Assembly: GCF_027887165.1 (NCBI RefSeq)
Contig: NC_077233.1
Location: forward strand, 216,788,967-216,852,966
Source: Monodelphis domestica
Taxonomy: Eukaryota; Chordata; Mammalia; Didelphimorphia; Didelphidae
Direction of reading: 5' to 3'
Length of the DNA stretch: 64,000 nucleotides
Shown here: positions 25,001-35,110 of the stretch, in pieces
Position numbering within the stretch: the stretch's first letter is position 1
How the letters are laid out: each line of letters starts with the position of its first letter
Program-made: the position numbers and the translations under genes
Notes under the pieces: generated by a model
Seen by the model: only the letters and a program-made list of their open reading frames with translations
The model's database searches: none
What the model was told of the DNA's origin: nothing

Positions 25001-25617
25001 AACTGAATAAGGAGCTTCTAATCTCATTTTCTTGTTGTTTTGGTTGATATCTGTGATTTTATTGGTATAGGGGAACTCCCTTCCTTAAATTCTCCTCCCC
25101 AGAAAATCCTTCTACTGGTGAAGATTGACAACTACTCTGCAATTTGTAGTTTTAAAGTCCTTCCTGAGGCACTGAAAAGCTAAAGATTTGCTCAGGGTTA
25201 TATAGGCAGTGTTTGTCAGAAGCGAGATTCAAACCCGTTTCCATTGTCCTTTTGTGGTCTGGTTGGGGAAAAGTAGCATTTGTTTGTGCATTCATTCATT
25301 CAACTAGCATTTTTAAAGCCCCTATGAAATGCCAGGCATTGTGCTTGCATGTCAATAAGAGAGAGAAGATTGTTGAGATAGGGAAGGGAAAGATAATGCT
25401 TTTGCTGCTAGGAGCCTGCACTGATTTGCTTGTCTTTCAGATTGAAATCTTTTCAGATTCAGAATATTTCCATGTCTTCATCCAAGAGAACAAGGTGGCA
25501 CAGTACGAGCACCGACACAAACCATTGGCCTCCATCAACAAGGTGCAAGTGTTGAACGACCTCAGATTCCCCCTGGTGGAGCTTTCCAAGAAGCGCCTTT
25601 ATAGAAGCGCCCTGTAA
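20350..25617 (+). CDS. GRIFIN: GRIFIN, galectin-related inter-fiber protein (four coding exons)
   Basis: Soluble single-domain galectin of lens fibre cells. Coding exons are 20350-20361, 23087-23166, 23408-23567 and 25441-25617; all introns are GT-AG and the joined frame is open for 142 residues, close to the roughly 144 of mammalian GRIFIN. Exon 2 gives FEAFCSGGLVPGWSL, exon 3 gives FEINFLSESGDIAFHFKPRF and WGEEEVFNVFPL, and exon 4 gives EYFHVFIQENKV and ends ...RLYRSAL. These match the family closely. Of the galectin sugar-binding residues, H46, R50, N59, W66 and E69 are kept, but the Asn of HxNxR is K48 and the Arg after the WGxE motif is V71. Loss of lactose binding is therefore expected, as known for mammalian GRIFIN. 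No signal peptide is present, as is usual for galectins. The start rests on exon 1 (MPVQ), which has A at -3. Intron 1 is 2.7 kb and carries a CpG island. The gene reads as intact. Confidence 0.95.
20525..20720 (+). repeat. MIR-type SINE fragment in GRIFIN intron 1
   Basis: Contains the MIR core signature: gtaaccttgggcaagtcact, then ctcagtttc, then a 3' part ending in 'gtgctatagaaat'. It is diverged, consistent with an old insertion. Confidence 0.7.
20870..21440. promoter_or_regulatory. CpG island inside GRIFIN intron 1
   Basis: GC-rich stretch with about 37 CpG dinucleotides in roughly 520 bases, counted by eye, whereas the surrounding marsupial DNA is CpG-poor. It contains GGGGCGGGG-like SP1 boxes and no repeat. 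No coding frame in it is convincing. It could be an alternative or antisense promoter, or a methylation-free regulatory element. Confidence 0.6.
21838..22003 (+). repeat. SINE tail fragment followed by (AT)n microsatellite
   Basis: 21838-21935 is the 3' half of a MAR1-type SINE (tgtgaccctgggcaagtcac ... gacagaaggtaagggttt). It runs into a TATA-rich microsatellite, densest at 21965-22000. Confidence 0.8.
22040..23010 (+). repeat. Old repeats in GRIFIN intron 1: MIR-type pieces and L2 3' end
   Basis: 22240-22340 resembles an inverted MIR (gaggaaactgagacttgg). 22735-23010 looks like L2 3' sequence, with the gcccagcaaatggtg and aataaatgtttgttgaatga signature. In 22370-22680 I recognise nothing. 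Confidence 0.5.
23087..23166 (+). CDS. GRIFIN: GRIFIN coding exon 2
   Basis: An 80-base exon after a pyrimidine-rich acceptor ending ttcacag, with donor GA|gtaaga. It encodes the first beta strands of the galectin fold (residues 5-30, including GLVPGWSLMVQG). It leaves a split codon that is completed by the first G of exon 3, giving E31. Confidence 0.95.
23408..23567 (+). CDS. GRIFIN: GRIFIN coding exon 3 (carbohydrate-site exon)
   Basis: A 160-base exon, acceptor ccaatag and donor GAG|gtaaga. It encodes residues 32-84, the part of a galectin that normally carries all the sugar contacts: HFKPR (46-50), VCNSF (57-61) and WGEEEV (66-71). Two contacts are replaced (N to K at 48, R to V at 71). 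Confidence 0.96.
23825..23950. repeat. AT-rich tandem duplication in GRIFIN intron 3
   Basis: A unit of about 46 bases (tatacatatatacacttgta + aaYcctgtaaaat) occurs twice head to tail within a TATA/CATA-rich stretch. Of the rest of intron 3 (23568-25440), 24556-24935 is repeat and the remainder has no recognised content. Confidence 0.7.
24556..24935 (-). repeat. Long-form SINE (- strand) nested in an L3-like repeat
   Basis: Flanks (24556-24635 and 24858-24935) carry the L3-like 'aacatttattgagctcctac' and 'gaggatacaaagaagtaaa' sequence. The middle is an inverted long-form marsupial SINE (ttggcaaagatactggagtg, gatgaggaaactgagac). The gene's last intron tolerates this insertion. Confidence 0.65.
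25441..25617 (+). CDS. GRIFIN: GRIFIN coding exon 4, terminal
   Basis: Begins after acceptor gtctttcag in phase 0 with IEIFSDSEYFHVFIQ, encodes the C-terminal beta strands (residues 85-142), and ends at TAA 25615-25617. The C-terminus RLYRSAL differs from the human tail but has nearly the same length. The frame is also open upstream of the acceptor; that part is intron. Confidence 0.95.
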   Translation: MEIFSDSEYFHVFIQENKVAQYEHRHKPLASINKVQVLNDLRFPLVELSKKRLYRSAL

Positions 25618-25840
25618 ATGAGAAACATCATCGCCTCAATCAATAAGCTAGATCATAGATTTAGAAATGGAGGGGAACCTCAGAGACCAAAAAGTCCAAC
25701 TCCCTTCACCTCATAGATGTGGAAACCGAAGTTTAGAGAATTTAAACAATTTTCCCAATGTGACAATTAAAAATTTCAAGAGACTGGGTACTGGGTAAGA
25801 AAATCAATTTATTGATCAGGCTAGCAACAACCAATAAATC
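25618..25840 (+). other. GRIFIN 3' untranslated region (extent uncertain)
   Basis: The first bases after the stop are unique. From about 25650 an inverted MIR-like repeat (ggaacctcagagaccaaaaa, gtggaaaccgaag) begins. The nearest AATAAA is at 25833-25838; I see no closer canonical poly(A) signal, so the transcript end is a guess. Confidence 0.35.
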
Positions 25841-26489
25841 AATTGGTCAGTGATCTGCCAATGATCAAAGACAAAGACATTCATCATCTTGAGTCATTAA
25901 ATACAAATTTGGAAACTCATTATTCAACTCTTCCCTAGACAGCTCTAATTAGTGAACATCTAATGAGAAAGGCTGGTTTTTTACAGTCCCTTCCTGATTC
26001 CTTCATGTGGAGGCGGGGGCGGGGAGGGGAGGAATCATGTTTGGTCATAAGATTGAGTTGGGTGTGTTGTGGTTATTGGTCTTCATAGCTCATTTCAAAG
26101 GGGGACCCCAGGACACTGCCCTGCTGCCCTCCAGACATATGCTTGGTTTAAGCTAATTCTTGTTTGCCAAACAAGAAGGGGGTCACAATCTCAACTTTAA
26201 TCACTCCAGTTTAGAAGATGCTCTGGTGCAGGGAATATAAGAGACTGTCAGGACAAAGGAATGAAGAAAGAGGCTTGAAACATGGACCAAGCCTCAGGTT
26301 GAGATAATGATTATTTCAAAATAAAAAAAAGATACAATATTAGAAATAAATCTTGTCACCGAAGTCACATAGGTAGCAAAGCTGAGATTTGAAACAGCAT
26401 TATTTCCACTGGACCATTCTACCCCCGTATATCAAGAGTGGGCTTTGCACTTGTATCCTCTGACTCCAGAGTCAGTTCTCTCTCCACTA

Positions 26490-26972
26490 CATAAACCCCA
26501 ACCTTTTTACACAGGGAGCCAGTTTACTGTCCTTCAGACCATTGGAGGGCCAGATTATAAAAACAAAACAAAACTGTGAACAAATTTGTATACTGCTTCT
26601 GGGATAGTGAAGGCTGCAGCGCTGGCTGTGATGGGCACCTTGCACAGGCCCATCACTGCCACCACTATCCTGGGCAACAGTATACACAGTGCTCCTCCCC
26701 CAGATCACCGCTCACCATGCTGACATCTTCCATTGTGCAGTCACATAATCCTTTTCGTGGCTCCTCATTTTCATGCAGTTACTCTCAGAAGAAGGCACCA
26801 GGCAAAGGATTATGAAACTGGAAGTAGTACTGTATGTGAGTGATACCACACTTTGCAGCACTGCCACATACAGTGCTCCTCTCACTGACCACCAATGAAA
26901 GAGGAGCCCCTTCCAGAAGTGCGGTGGGGGCCAGATACATGGCCTCAGGGGGCTGTAGTTTGGGGACTTATG
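26490..26972 (-). mobile_element. Non-autonomous hAT-like DNA transposon
   Basis: About 480 bases with similar inverted ends (cataaaccccaacct at the left, agtttggggacttatg at the right) and the internal 'ggccagatacatggcctcag' and 'cagtatacacagtgctcct' sequence that I associate with opossum hAT/Charlie elements. No transposase frame. The target duplication is not clear. Stretch 25840-26480 has no recognised element. Confidence 0.6.
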
Positions 26973-27262
26973 CCATAAATTATCAGATCTGATAGAATGT
27001 ATCCAGGTCCTCCTGCCCCTCCCATCCAGAGCAAGAAGGGCATCAGAACCATCCTGGATCACTTGTGCCATTAAGTCACACTAGCATTATGTCACACTAG
27101 CAGCACCACCAGCTCAAATAGCCCAATCATCACAATCCCAGACCTTTGTGGGGGAATGGGGAGAATAAACATCCATTATGACACTGTGCTAAGTGCTTTA
27201 CAGATCTAACAATAATAATAGCTAACATTTATATAGTATATTTGCAGCTAACATTTATATAG

Positions 27263-28303
27263 TGTAAACCTCAAATTTCCTTAGACTTATAAATGTTGGA
27301 AATTTCACCATTGGGATATTTCATACTTGGAAAATTTCTTACTGATAGTCTATTGGAATGGGAACCCCATTGGCATGGGAGGTTCCTTCTCTTCCCTTCT
27401 TAAGATTACTTTAGGACAGAAACCCTTTGCTGAACAATGGAAAGGACTTTGACCTATGCTTAAGCATAGAACAGGAATTTCTTTGAGTCATGATTGATTT
27501 TAGAATTGATACAATGGAGATACTTGGAATAAATCTCCACCCTATTCAGTCCTAATAGGATTGAGTAAGGGCTGCAGCCTAGATCAAAATTTAATTATTC
27601 CAATCTCTACCCTACTCAGGTTAGCAGGATTTAGAAAGGGCTGTAGCAAAGGAGTAAAGATTTAATCATTTGAAAATATGACCTTCAACAGACATGTGCA
27701 AAAGCCAGAAACCTCTGGGCGGTCCTGGGTTAAGCTAGAGCCTCCATTGACAGGGAAATTGATGAACAGTGATTGGTAGATGTGAGGACTGAGGGGAGGC
27801 AACTTGGAGGGTTTCCTTAAAGATAGGGGGTCTGAAGACTCGGGAAGGGAGTGGAGTCTTGGTCAGTGTGGTTCCTGTGGGCTCTGAGAGGCTTGCTCTG
27901 AAGGAAGCTGAAGGTGGGGGCCTCTGAGACTGTTTCTCCATTTTGGACACGTGAGTAATAGGGACTGATCTCTTTTCTTTGCCCCAGCTAATCCATGGTA
28001 CCACCTAGCTGATTCTAGGCTTTATGTAGCACTTTCCAATTTACAAAGTATTATCATGTATCTCATTGGATTCTCACAATAACCCTTTTGGCCCAGCCTA
28101 AACAGAAGGGGTATTTAAGCCCTATTCCCTTCTCTCCCTTTTTCTCTCTCTCTATCTCTAATTCCTTTCTTACTCCTATTGTAATTAAACTCCAAAAAAG
28201 GCTGACGGCTGACTTGAGTTTTTCATTTAGGAATTACATAGCTGATTCCTTGGCGACCTTAATTTAATATATATCAGTCTTTTAAAGTGATTCCCTTGTT
28301 ACA
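27263..28303 (+). mobile_element. Solo endogenous-retrovirus LTR with 4-bp target duplication
   Basis: Starts TGTAAACC and ends CTTGTTACA, with the direct repeat ATAG immediately on both sides (27259-27262 and 28304-28307). Removing it restores the MIR-like flank. Contains a TATA-like gtatttaag near 28115 and a gtaattaaactcc 3' region. No internal viral genes. A 103-base insert at 27989-28091 has been copied from downstream. Confidence 0.85.
27989..28091 (+). repeat. Templated insert inside the LTR
   Basis: About 100 bases nearly identical to 28486-28588, bracketed by a 6-base direct repeat cccagc (27983-27988, 28092-28097). The source spans a unique junction between a SINE/MIR tail and other sequence, so the copy derives from that locus. 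Confidence 0.85.
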
Positions 28304-28309
28304 ATAGTA

Positions 28310-28770
28310 TATTTGCCAAATACTGCACCAAACACTTTATAATTATTTCATTTAATACTTACATCAACTCTATTTGATAAGGAAACTGAGGCAGAGGTTA
28401 AATGACTTGCCATAAGTCACACAGTTAGTAAATGGGTGAGGTTGCATTTGAACTCAGAAGTTTTTCTGACACCAGGCCCAGGGTCTAATCCATGGTACCA
28501 CCTAGCTGATTCTAGGCTTTATGTAGCACTTTCCAATTTACAAAGTAAATTTACAATGTATCTCATTGGATCCTCACAATAACCCTTTGAGAAAAAGGGA
28601 GAAAAAGAGAGGGGAAGTAACATCCCCATTTTACAGATAAAGAAACAGTACCAGAGAGGCTAAGTTATGTAAACTATTCGCCAAGACCACCTAGCTAGTA
28701 AATGATGACACAGCTGAGACTAGAACTGGGGTTTTTTGAACTAGGCCACTGCTCTTTGGACTCTACTGAC
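28310..28770 (-). repeat. MIR-type elements
   Basis: Inverted MIR-like copies at 28315-28510 (aggaaactgaggcagaggtt) and 28515-28765 (ccattttacagataaagaaa). 28770-29250 is largely unrecognised, with a GA-rich tract at 28968-28995. Confidence 0.65.
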
Positions 28771-29254
28771 TACTATTGATACAGACTACCTGGACCTGAG
28801 CACACCTAGTCTTCTCTCATGCCCCCTTCTTTCAAACATTATAAGGATTTTGGGGCTAATTGTATAATGTGGGTTTTTAAATTAATATACAATAACTAAA
28901 GTATTATATTTTATAAAGTTTATTAATAACTAGAGTAAAAGCTGCCACCCATCACACTTATGAAAGGAGAGAGAGAGAGAAAGAGAGAGAAAGGAGCTAC
29001 AGAACTTATAAAACAATGCTGAAGATGTAAACATGCACAAAGGGAAAAGCATTCTGGGTAATGTAGTTTTAGGGGTTCAAGATTTTCTAACTATACAAAA
29101 GTTATACCTTTTGACACAGAGATAGGGGGCTCTAACCTTCTGCTGAAAATCCTTGATGTTGGAAGGAGATTCAAGCCCTTGCCTGGACGTTCTAAAAATC
29201 CCAATAGCTCTCCAAAGATTCTAGGGAGCAGTGGTGCCCACCAGAGACAGATGA

Positions 29255-29255
<1 letters not shown>

Positions 29256-29305
<50 letters not shown>

Positions 29306-29346
29306 TGTGTGTGAGTGAGTGTGTGCGTGCTCGCGCGCGCATGTGC
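29256..29346. repeat. (GT)n/(GC)n microsatellite
   Basis: Alternating purine-pyrimidine run: GT repeats to about 29312, then gagtgagtgtgtgcgtgctc, then cgcgcgcgcatgtg. Confidence 0.97.
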
Positions 29347-29433
29347 TTTTCTTCCCAGGAGAGGCACCTTTGCTATTGGCTTCACCAATAAAAACTGAAA
29401 TGACTCTTGTGAAAGTGGATGGTGAGCTGTTAT

Positions 29434-29464
29434 GGGGTGGGGTGGGGGGGTGAAAGGGCGGGGA
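29434..29464 (+). other. Potential G-quadruplex
   Basis: Five G-runs of three or more within about 31 bases (ggggtggggtggggggg, then gggcgggg). Confidence 0.6.
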
Positions 29465-29954
29465 TGTTCAGCTGGGTGAGGAATTCAGCTCCCTGGCGCC
29501 TTTGATCCTCATCCCCTTAGAACCCTGCTCTTGTCTTTTTTTAACTCTGCCTTGGGGGGATAGAAGGAAACAACAGTGGTCTAAGCCCTGAGAAACACTG
29601 GCCAGTCACCTGATCCCCTGGGAAAAGGCTGTCTAGCTTAAGCCAGACTCCACTGCCATTATTCATTCAAACATTTATGGAACCTCCACCTTGCAGAAGG
29701 ACTGCACTGTTGAACTTGTGAAAAATTGGAAGAGATGAAGATCATGGAGTGTTTTAATGTTCACATATACTCCATATGCATGGTCTTATCATTTGAGCCT
29801 CACACCAACCTTGTATGAGGTACATGGTACAAGAATTATTATATCCAGGCTACAGATGAGGAAATAAAATCTCCTAGAGGTGAAGTTACTCGGTAAGAGT
29901 CCCAAAGAGGCAGAGACTCTAAATTCTTGAAGTATATACATTCAGAGTACAAAA

Positions 29955-30290
29955 CATTTTGTTGTCATTCAGTTGTTTCAGTTGTGTCTGCCTCTTCATG
30001 GCTCCATTTGGAGTTTTCTTGGCAAAGATGCTAGAATAATTTGATATTTCTTTCTCCAATTCATTTTATTTATTTTTTTAAACCCTCACCTTCCACCTTA
30101 GAATCAATACTGTATATTGGTTCCAAGGCAAAAGGGTGGTAAGGGCTAGGCAATGGTGGATAAGTGACTTTCCCAAGGGGACACAGCCAACAAGTGCCTG
30201 AGAGCAGATTTGAACTTAGGACTTCTATCTCCAGGCCTGACTCTCAGTCCTATGCTGCTCAGCTGCCCCCTTCAGTTCATTTTGAAAATA
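29955..30290 (-). repeat. Short-form SINE inserted into a long-form SINE
   Basis: 29958-30062 is the 3' part of an inverted long-form SINE (ttgtcattcagttgtttcag). It is interrupted by an inverted short-form SINE (30070-30280) bracketed by (a)attcatttt / (a)gttcatttt. Confidence 0.8.
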
Positions 30291-30299
30291 AAAGTCATT

Positions 30300-30830
30300 A
30301 CTTTCTGTCTTAGTATTGAGTAACAATTCTAAGACAGAAGAGCAGTAAGAACTAGGCAAATGTTTTGTTTTATTTTGTTTTTTCATTTTTCTTTCTTTTA
30401 ATTGAAAAGAAAATTTTTATTTAATTAATTAATTTAGAATATTTTTCCACAGTTCCATGATTCTTGTTCTTTCCCTCCCCTCCTTCCTCCCCCCACTCCC
30501 TGTAGCCAACCAATTCCACTGGGTTTTACATGTGTCATTGAGCAAGACCTTTTCCCCAATTATTGATATTTGCACTAGGGTGATCCTTTAGAGTCTACAC
30601 CCCAATCATGTCACCATTGACCATGTGATCAAGCAGTTGTTTTTCTTTTTCATTTCCACTCCCACAGTTCTTTCTCTGGATGTGGATAGCGGACTTTCTC
30701 ATAAGTCCCTCAGAATTGTCCTGGATTATAGCATTGAAGAGCTAGGCAATTGGGGTAATTAGACAGGCTCACACAGTGGGAAATTGTCTGATACTAGACT
30801 TGAACTCAGGAACAACCTTATGAAGATAGT
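30300..30830 (-). repeat. SINE split by a LINE-1 3' end
   Basis: Inverted short-form SINE pieces 30300-30360 and 30737-30830. Between them lies a - strand LINE-1 3' end (30361-30735; ttccatgattcttgttcttt, tttccactcccacagttctt). A 13-base near repeat aagaRctaggcaa sits at both junctions (30348-30360, 30737-30749). Confidence 0.8.
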
Positions 30831-31124
30831 AGTACAAGGAATGCTAAACTCATTTTATAGATGAATTTTTATAAACATAAAGGTCATGACAGGCTACATG
30901 ATTGACAAACAGTGGAGTCAGAACAGTCTCCCAATTTCAAGGTCAATATTCTCCTCAGTAAACCATCTTGTCAAAAGAGACATGTACCTGAAATACTTCA
31001 TTTAAGTTGGTTTCGCCTATAATATGGTCTTCAGCAAGTTCTTATGACAGGGCCCTAGTATCCTATACATATGGTACCCAACAAAGAGGCTCACAAACAC
31101 AGAGTATTCTGTATGGAGGAAAGG

Positions 31125-31480
31125 AAGGAAACCAACATTTACTAAGCACCTACTATGTGCCAGGTACTGTTCTAAGCACTTTAGAAATATCTGATTTTCA
31201 CAAAATTCAGGGAAGTAAGTGGATTTTGTCCTCAAGGACCTGGTCATATGACTGAAAAAAAAAAAACAACCACCAAGTTTCACGTCTGACCTAAAGAATG
31301 ATTAATTCCAGGATAGGGAGGTGGTTCTGTGGATTGAGAGCCCCGCCTGGAGATGGGAGGTCCTGTGCTCAAATGTGACTGCAAACATTTCCAATGCTGT
31401 GTGACCCTGGGCAAGTCACTTAACCCCAACTGTCTAGCTTTCACTGCTTTTCTGCCTTGGAACTGATACTTAGTATCTAA
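31125..31480 (+). repeat. MIR fragment and short-form SINE
   Basis: 31130-31225 is MIR (ctatgtgccaggtactgttc). 31308-31480 is a SINE with ggagatgggaggtcctgtgc. Confidence 0.8.
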
Positions 31481-31534
31481 ACAGAATATAGAGGTTATAT
31501 TTTATATATAAAACTAGAGATAAAGGTTATAAAG

Positions 31535-31549
31535 AAAGGAAGGAAGGGA

Positions 31550-31613
<64 letters not shown>

Positions 31614-31870
31614 CAGACAGACAGAAAGACAGAAAGAAAAAAGAAAAAGAAAGAAGGAATGAAGGAAGGGAAAAAGAATGGAAGAAAAAGAAAGACAGAA
31701 AGAAAAAAGAAAAAGAAAGAAGGAATGAAGGAAGGAAAAAAGAAGGGAAGAGAAAGAAAGAAAGAAAGAAAGAAGGAAAGAAAGAGGGAAAGAAAGAAGG
31801 AAAGAAAGAAAAACAGAAAGAAAAACAGAAAGAAAAACAGAAAGAAAGAAAGAGGAGGAAGGAAGGGAAG
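31535..31870. repeat. (GAAA)n polypurine tract
   Basis: Pure GAAA units at 31551-31612, then GAAG/GACA/GGAA variants. About 330 bases with very few pyrimidines on the + strand; all frames here are low complexity. Confidence 0.97.
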
Positions 31871-31914
31871 CAGAAAGAAAACAAAGAAAATAGAAGGATG
31901 AATAATAACAATAT

Positions 31915-32445
31915 GTCTGCCCAGGCTATCCTTCAGGTCTGGAATACATTCTCACTTCCAACCACTAAAATTCTTAGCTTCCTTCAAGACTCAGTTCCTG
32001 TAAATCAAGGGCTAGATTTAAGCCAAATCTAATTAAATTGAAACCCCACCTTAAACTTTTACCTCACTGTGAAATCTGGGTAAGTCACTTAACCTTCTTT
32101 AGTCTCAGTTTACCCATCTATAAAATGAGAATAATAGTAGTATCTAACTTACTGAGATCAAATGAGATAAAACATGTTGATTGCTTTGAAAATCTTAAAG
32201 TCCTATTTAAATGCTATCATTGCCTATAGGAAGCCTTTACTGATCCTTTTCTTGTCAGTATTCTCTCTTTCCTCAAATTATATATGTACAACTTTTTTTT
32301 TTCACAAGTTTTATGCCCATAGAAGAATATAATTCCTAGAGCGCAGAGATTATTATTATTATTTGTTTTGTCTTTGCACTCCTAGAACCTACTTCAGGGC
32401 CTTGTAAACAGACATTTAATACTTGTTGCATTGGATTGGATTGGG
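31915..32445 (+). repeat. L2 3' end interrupted by a MIR
   Basis: L2 pieces at 31915-32040 and 32222-32440 (gaagcctttactgatcc; tagaacctacttcagggcc) surround a + MIR at 32045-32220 (gggtaagtcacttaacctt). 32446-33260 shows nothing recognised. Confidence 0.65.
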
Positions 32446-33261
32446 ACCTGCAATTAACATTTCTCTTGTATTTAGATATCAAGATGTCACCTCTGCAGTC
32501 ATAACTTGGACAGGTTGATCTGGACTTTGCCTCAGGGTTCTGATATTTAAAGCGTGCTAACAGTTTTTATATTACTACAGCTAGTAGAAGAAACTGAACG
32601 TGGCATATAGGTAGGAAGAATAGTTAACAGAAAGTAGCCAAAAGGTTTTCCTCACTCTGGTTACTTCATCCCAGATGAGCTCATCTTCTCATTTTGCAGA
32701 ATAGTCCTAGTGTGTACCAAGTTTTTCATACTCTTTCCCCAACTTAATTTATTTTTTAAAAAAGTTGATTTGAAGGCAGAGCTCTTTGTGAAGATTTCCT
32801 TCCTTGGACATGAAAAAAATTGATAGTAGTAGTTTGTTGGGCCTTGGAAGGAATGATGGATGTTCAAGTTCTCATTACTCTCTGCCAGGTGCTTTAGCAT
32901 TTAGGCTTCTAAGCATGACAGAAGAATGAGTAGGTTCCTTTTCAAAGGCATGAGAAATCAAGACACCTGTTCCATGGGAAAGAATAACTATTGCCTTTTT
33001 TTAGCTTCCACGTTTCAAATCTCTCCTACCAGTTTCTCACTCCTACTGTCCTCACCTGTCAGATTGACCATCTCTTTGACTCTCTAGGCAAATCCTGAAT
33101 AAAGCTCAATGACTTCTTTTCTCTTTTTGTAAATAAATATTTATCACAAATTTAATAATTACAGTAAATACTAAAATCAACAAAACCCAACTTATTTAAA
33201 CTGTGTTCGCATATAGTTACACATTTTTAAACAACATATACATTAAAAAATAATCACAAGG

Positions 33262-33440
33262 GGGGGCAGCTGGGTAGCTCAGTGGATTGAGAGCCAGGCC
33301 TAGAGACAAGAGGTCCTACCTTCAAATCTGCCCTCAGACACTTCCTAATTATGTGACCCTAAGCAAGTCACTTAACTCCCATTGTCCAGCCCATACCACT
33401 CTTCTGCGAAGGTAAGGGTTCATTTAAAAAAAAAAACAAT
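33262..33440 (+). repeat. MAR1-type SINE, short form
   Basis: gggggcagctgggtagctca to an A-run; the 3' 'ccaatacacagtattg' block is deleted. Confidence 0.9.
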
Positions 33441-33768
33441 AATCACAGCAATAATTGCTTTGAGCCATGTTCCCTAATCACTTCTTTAAGATTTGGTATC
33501 TATCCCTCTATCAGTCACTCCATGAGAATGTGTGTGTGTGTGTGTGTGTGAGTTTGAAAGACAATCATGAATAAGAGACATGAGTTTTATTCTGTTTGTC
33601 TAAACCAGAAGTCATGAATCAAAAATGAATTTTGAAATTTAAAAGAGGCAAAAAAATAAAAAAGTCAGACTAGGATGCCTCTGGAGGTAATGGCTTTCCC
33701 TTCATTCAAAGTTTTTGAGTGGAAACTGAATGGGTGACTACTAGAGGGGTGTGTTATAGAAAAGATAT

Positions 33769-34360
33769 CAATGGGTTGGACTAGTCTCTCGGTAACCAAG
33801 GATGACGTTTGTCTCAATTGTCTTTGTGCGCTTTCATCTGTGATATAGATGAGTGTGCCCAAAAACACTTGTGCGTGAAGGAGATTTAAGTGGAAAAGTC
33901 GATGCACAAAGATAGTCCCACTCTCTTGGCATTGGAAGCCTGGGTCCAGTGGCATGAAAAATCATTACACCTGGAGACTTCCTCAGCTGCATTGGATGGC
34001 CGTGTTGTCCTTTGTGCCCCAACACGCCCTGAGCATTCCACAGTGCTTTGCTGCATTGCCCTCTCAGCCGTTGAACCTTCTTATTGGTTTCTTCCATCTG
34101 TTTGGCCAAAGCAGTCTTCACATGCTGGGTGAGCAAAGCCCTAGTTCACCAGGGGTACACAACAACCCGATGGCTACCCTAACAAGGTTTAGCCAGTTTC
34201 GTCGAAGCCGTTGCCCAGGGTGTGGCCGCTGCTGCATGCTAGCAGCTACTAGGAGCCACAAGTGAGAGCTGAGTGTCAGGTGGGGGTCAGAGGTTGGAGA
34301 GCTGCCCTAGGAGGGCACGACAAGCCCTCCATACCAGAGATACTACTCCTTCCTTGATAG
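33769..34360 (-). repeat. Unclassified 0.55-kb interspersed repeat, copy 1 (possibly an RTE-type SINE)
   Basis: Closely similar along its length to 52225-52795: ctctcggtaaccaaggatga at the left, 'catgctgggtgagcaaagcc' in the middle, cagagatactact at the right. The frames inside it are broken differently in each copy. By the short TAG repeats at one end I suspect a - strand RTE-related SINE. Confidence 0.6.
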
Positions 34361-34364
34361 TGAA

Positions 34365-35110
34365 GATAAAATTGTAATCCTCTATCTATCTTTAGATTTT
34401 AATCCCCAAAGTGTTAAACAGTCTTTAAAGTAGATCTACCCATGTTAACTACAAAAAGGTTTTAACTAACTACAAAAAGGTGTTAACTAAACAAAAAGGT
34501 GTTAACTGACTACAAAGGTGTGAACACACATTTCATACATTGACTGGGCAGGCCTAGAGAGGAGTGTCTGTTGTGATTGGTAGATATAAAATTTAGGGGA
34601 GGTGACACAAGAGCAAAAGGTCTTTAAATAGTAGAAACAGAGACACGAAGAGATCATTTAGTCACTTTGAGTTAGGATGGAAGACACTTGGCTGAGGAAC
34701 TGAACCCCAGGAGGAGCTCGTGCTGGAGACCTCAAACTGCTTTCCTTTTAGATGGTCACCATGGTGAGTGTAAAGGCTGACTTAGTTCCCTGCCTTTCTG
34801 GAGGTGTTAACCTCCAAGAAAGGTCCACCATCCTGAAACTCCTTTCCCCTGGCTGGGGCTTAGAAATTCTACTTGGCTCAGAGGAAGCCAGAGCTTTCTC
34901 TCTCCTCTTTTATCTCTTCCTTCTATTGTAAATAAACTACCATAAATTCCATTTACTTTAATAATTCATTTTGGGATTTAGAAATTAAATTCCTGGCAAC
35001 CACCAATTAATTATTCAGTCCAACCAACCATATAGTCATTCTCAATCACCGAGAGACTACCACTACCAACCAACCATATAAAATTAACACTTCCAACCTT
35101 ATTACCTCCA
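34365..35110 (+). mobile_element. Solo LTR of an endogenous retrovirus (ends uncertain)
   Basis: Contains a tandem array of about four 20-base units (actacaaaaaggtgttaa) at 34444-34523, a TATA-like tataaaattta near 34586, and aataaactaccataaa near 34931 as a poly(A) region. No viral coding sequence follows. Boundaries and target duplication could not be fixed. Confidence 0.6.

Noticed and set aside
25213..25440. Coding extension upstream of GRIFIN exon 4
   Set aside because: The frame is open by chance, but a clear acceptor at 25439-25440 and family alignment place the exon start at 25441.
26712..27071. 119-codon - strand frame as a transposase remnant
   Set aside because: It runs through the non-autonomous hAT-like element but shows no transposase motif and extends past its end.
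27263..28303. Full endogenous provirus
   Set aside because: Only single LTRs are seen here and at 34.4 and 49.6 kb; no gag, pol or env sequence and no paired LTR.
31495..31911. 138-codon - strand Phe/Ser-rich frame
   Set aside because: Translation of the (GAAA)n tract.
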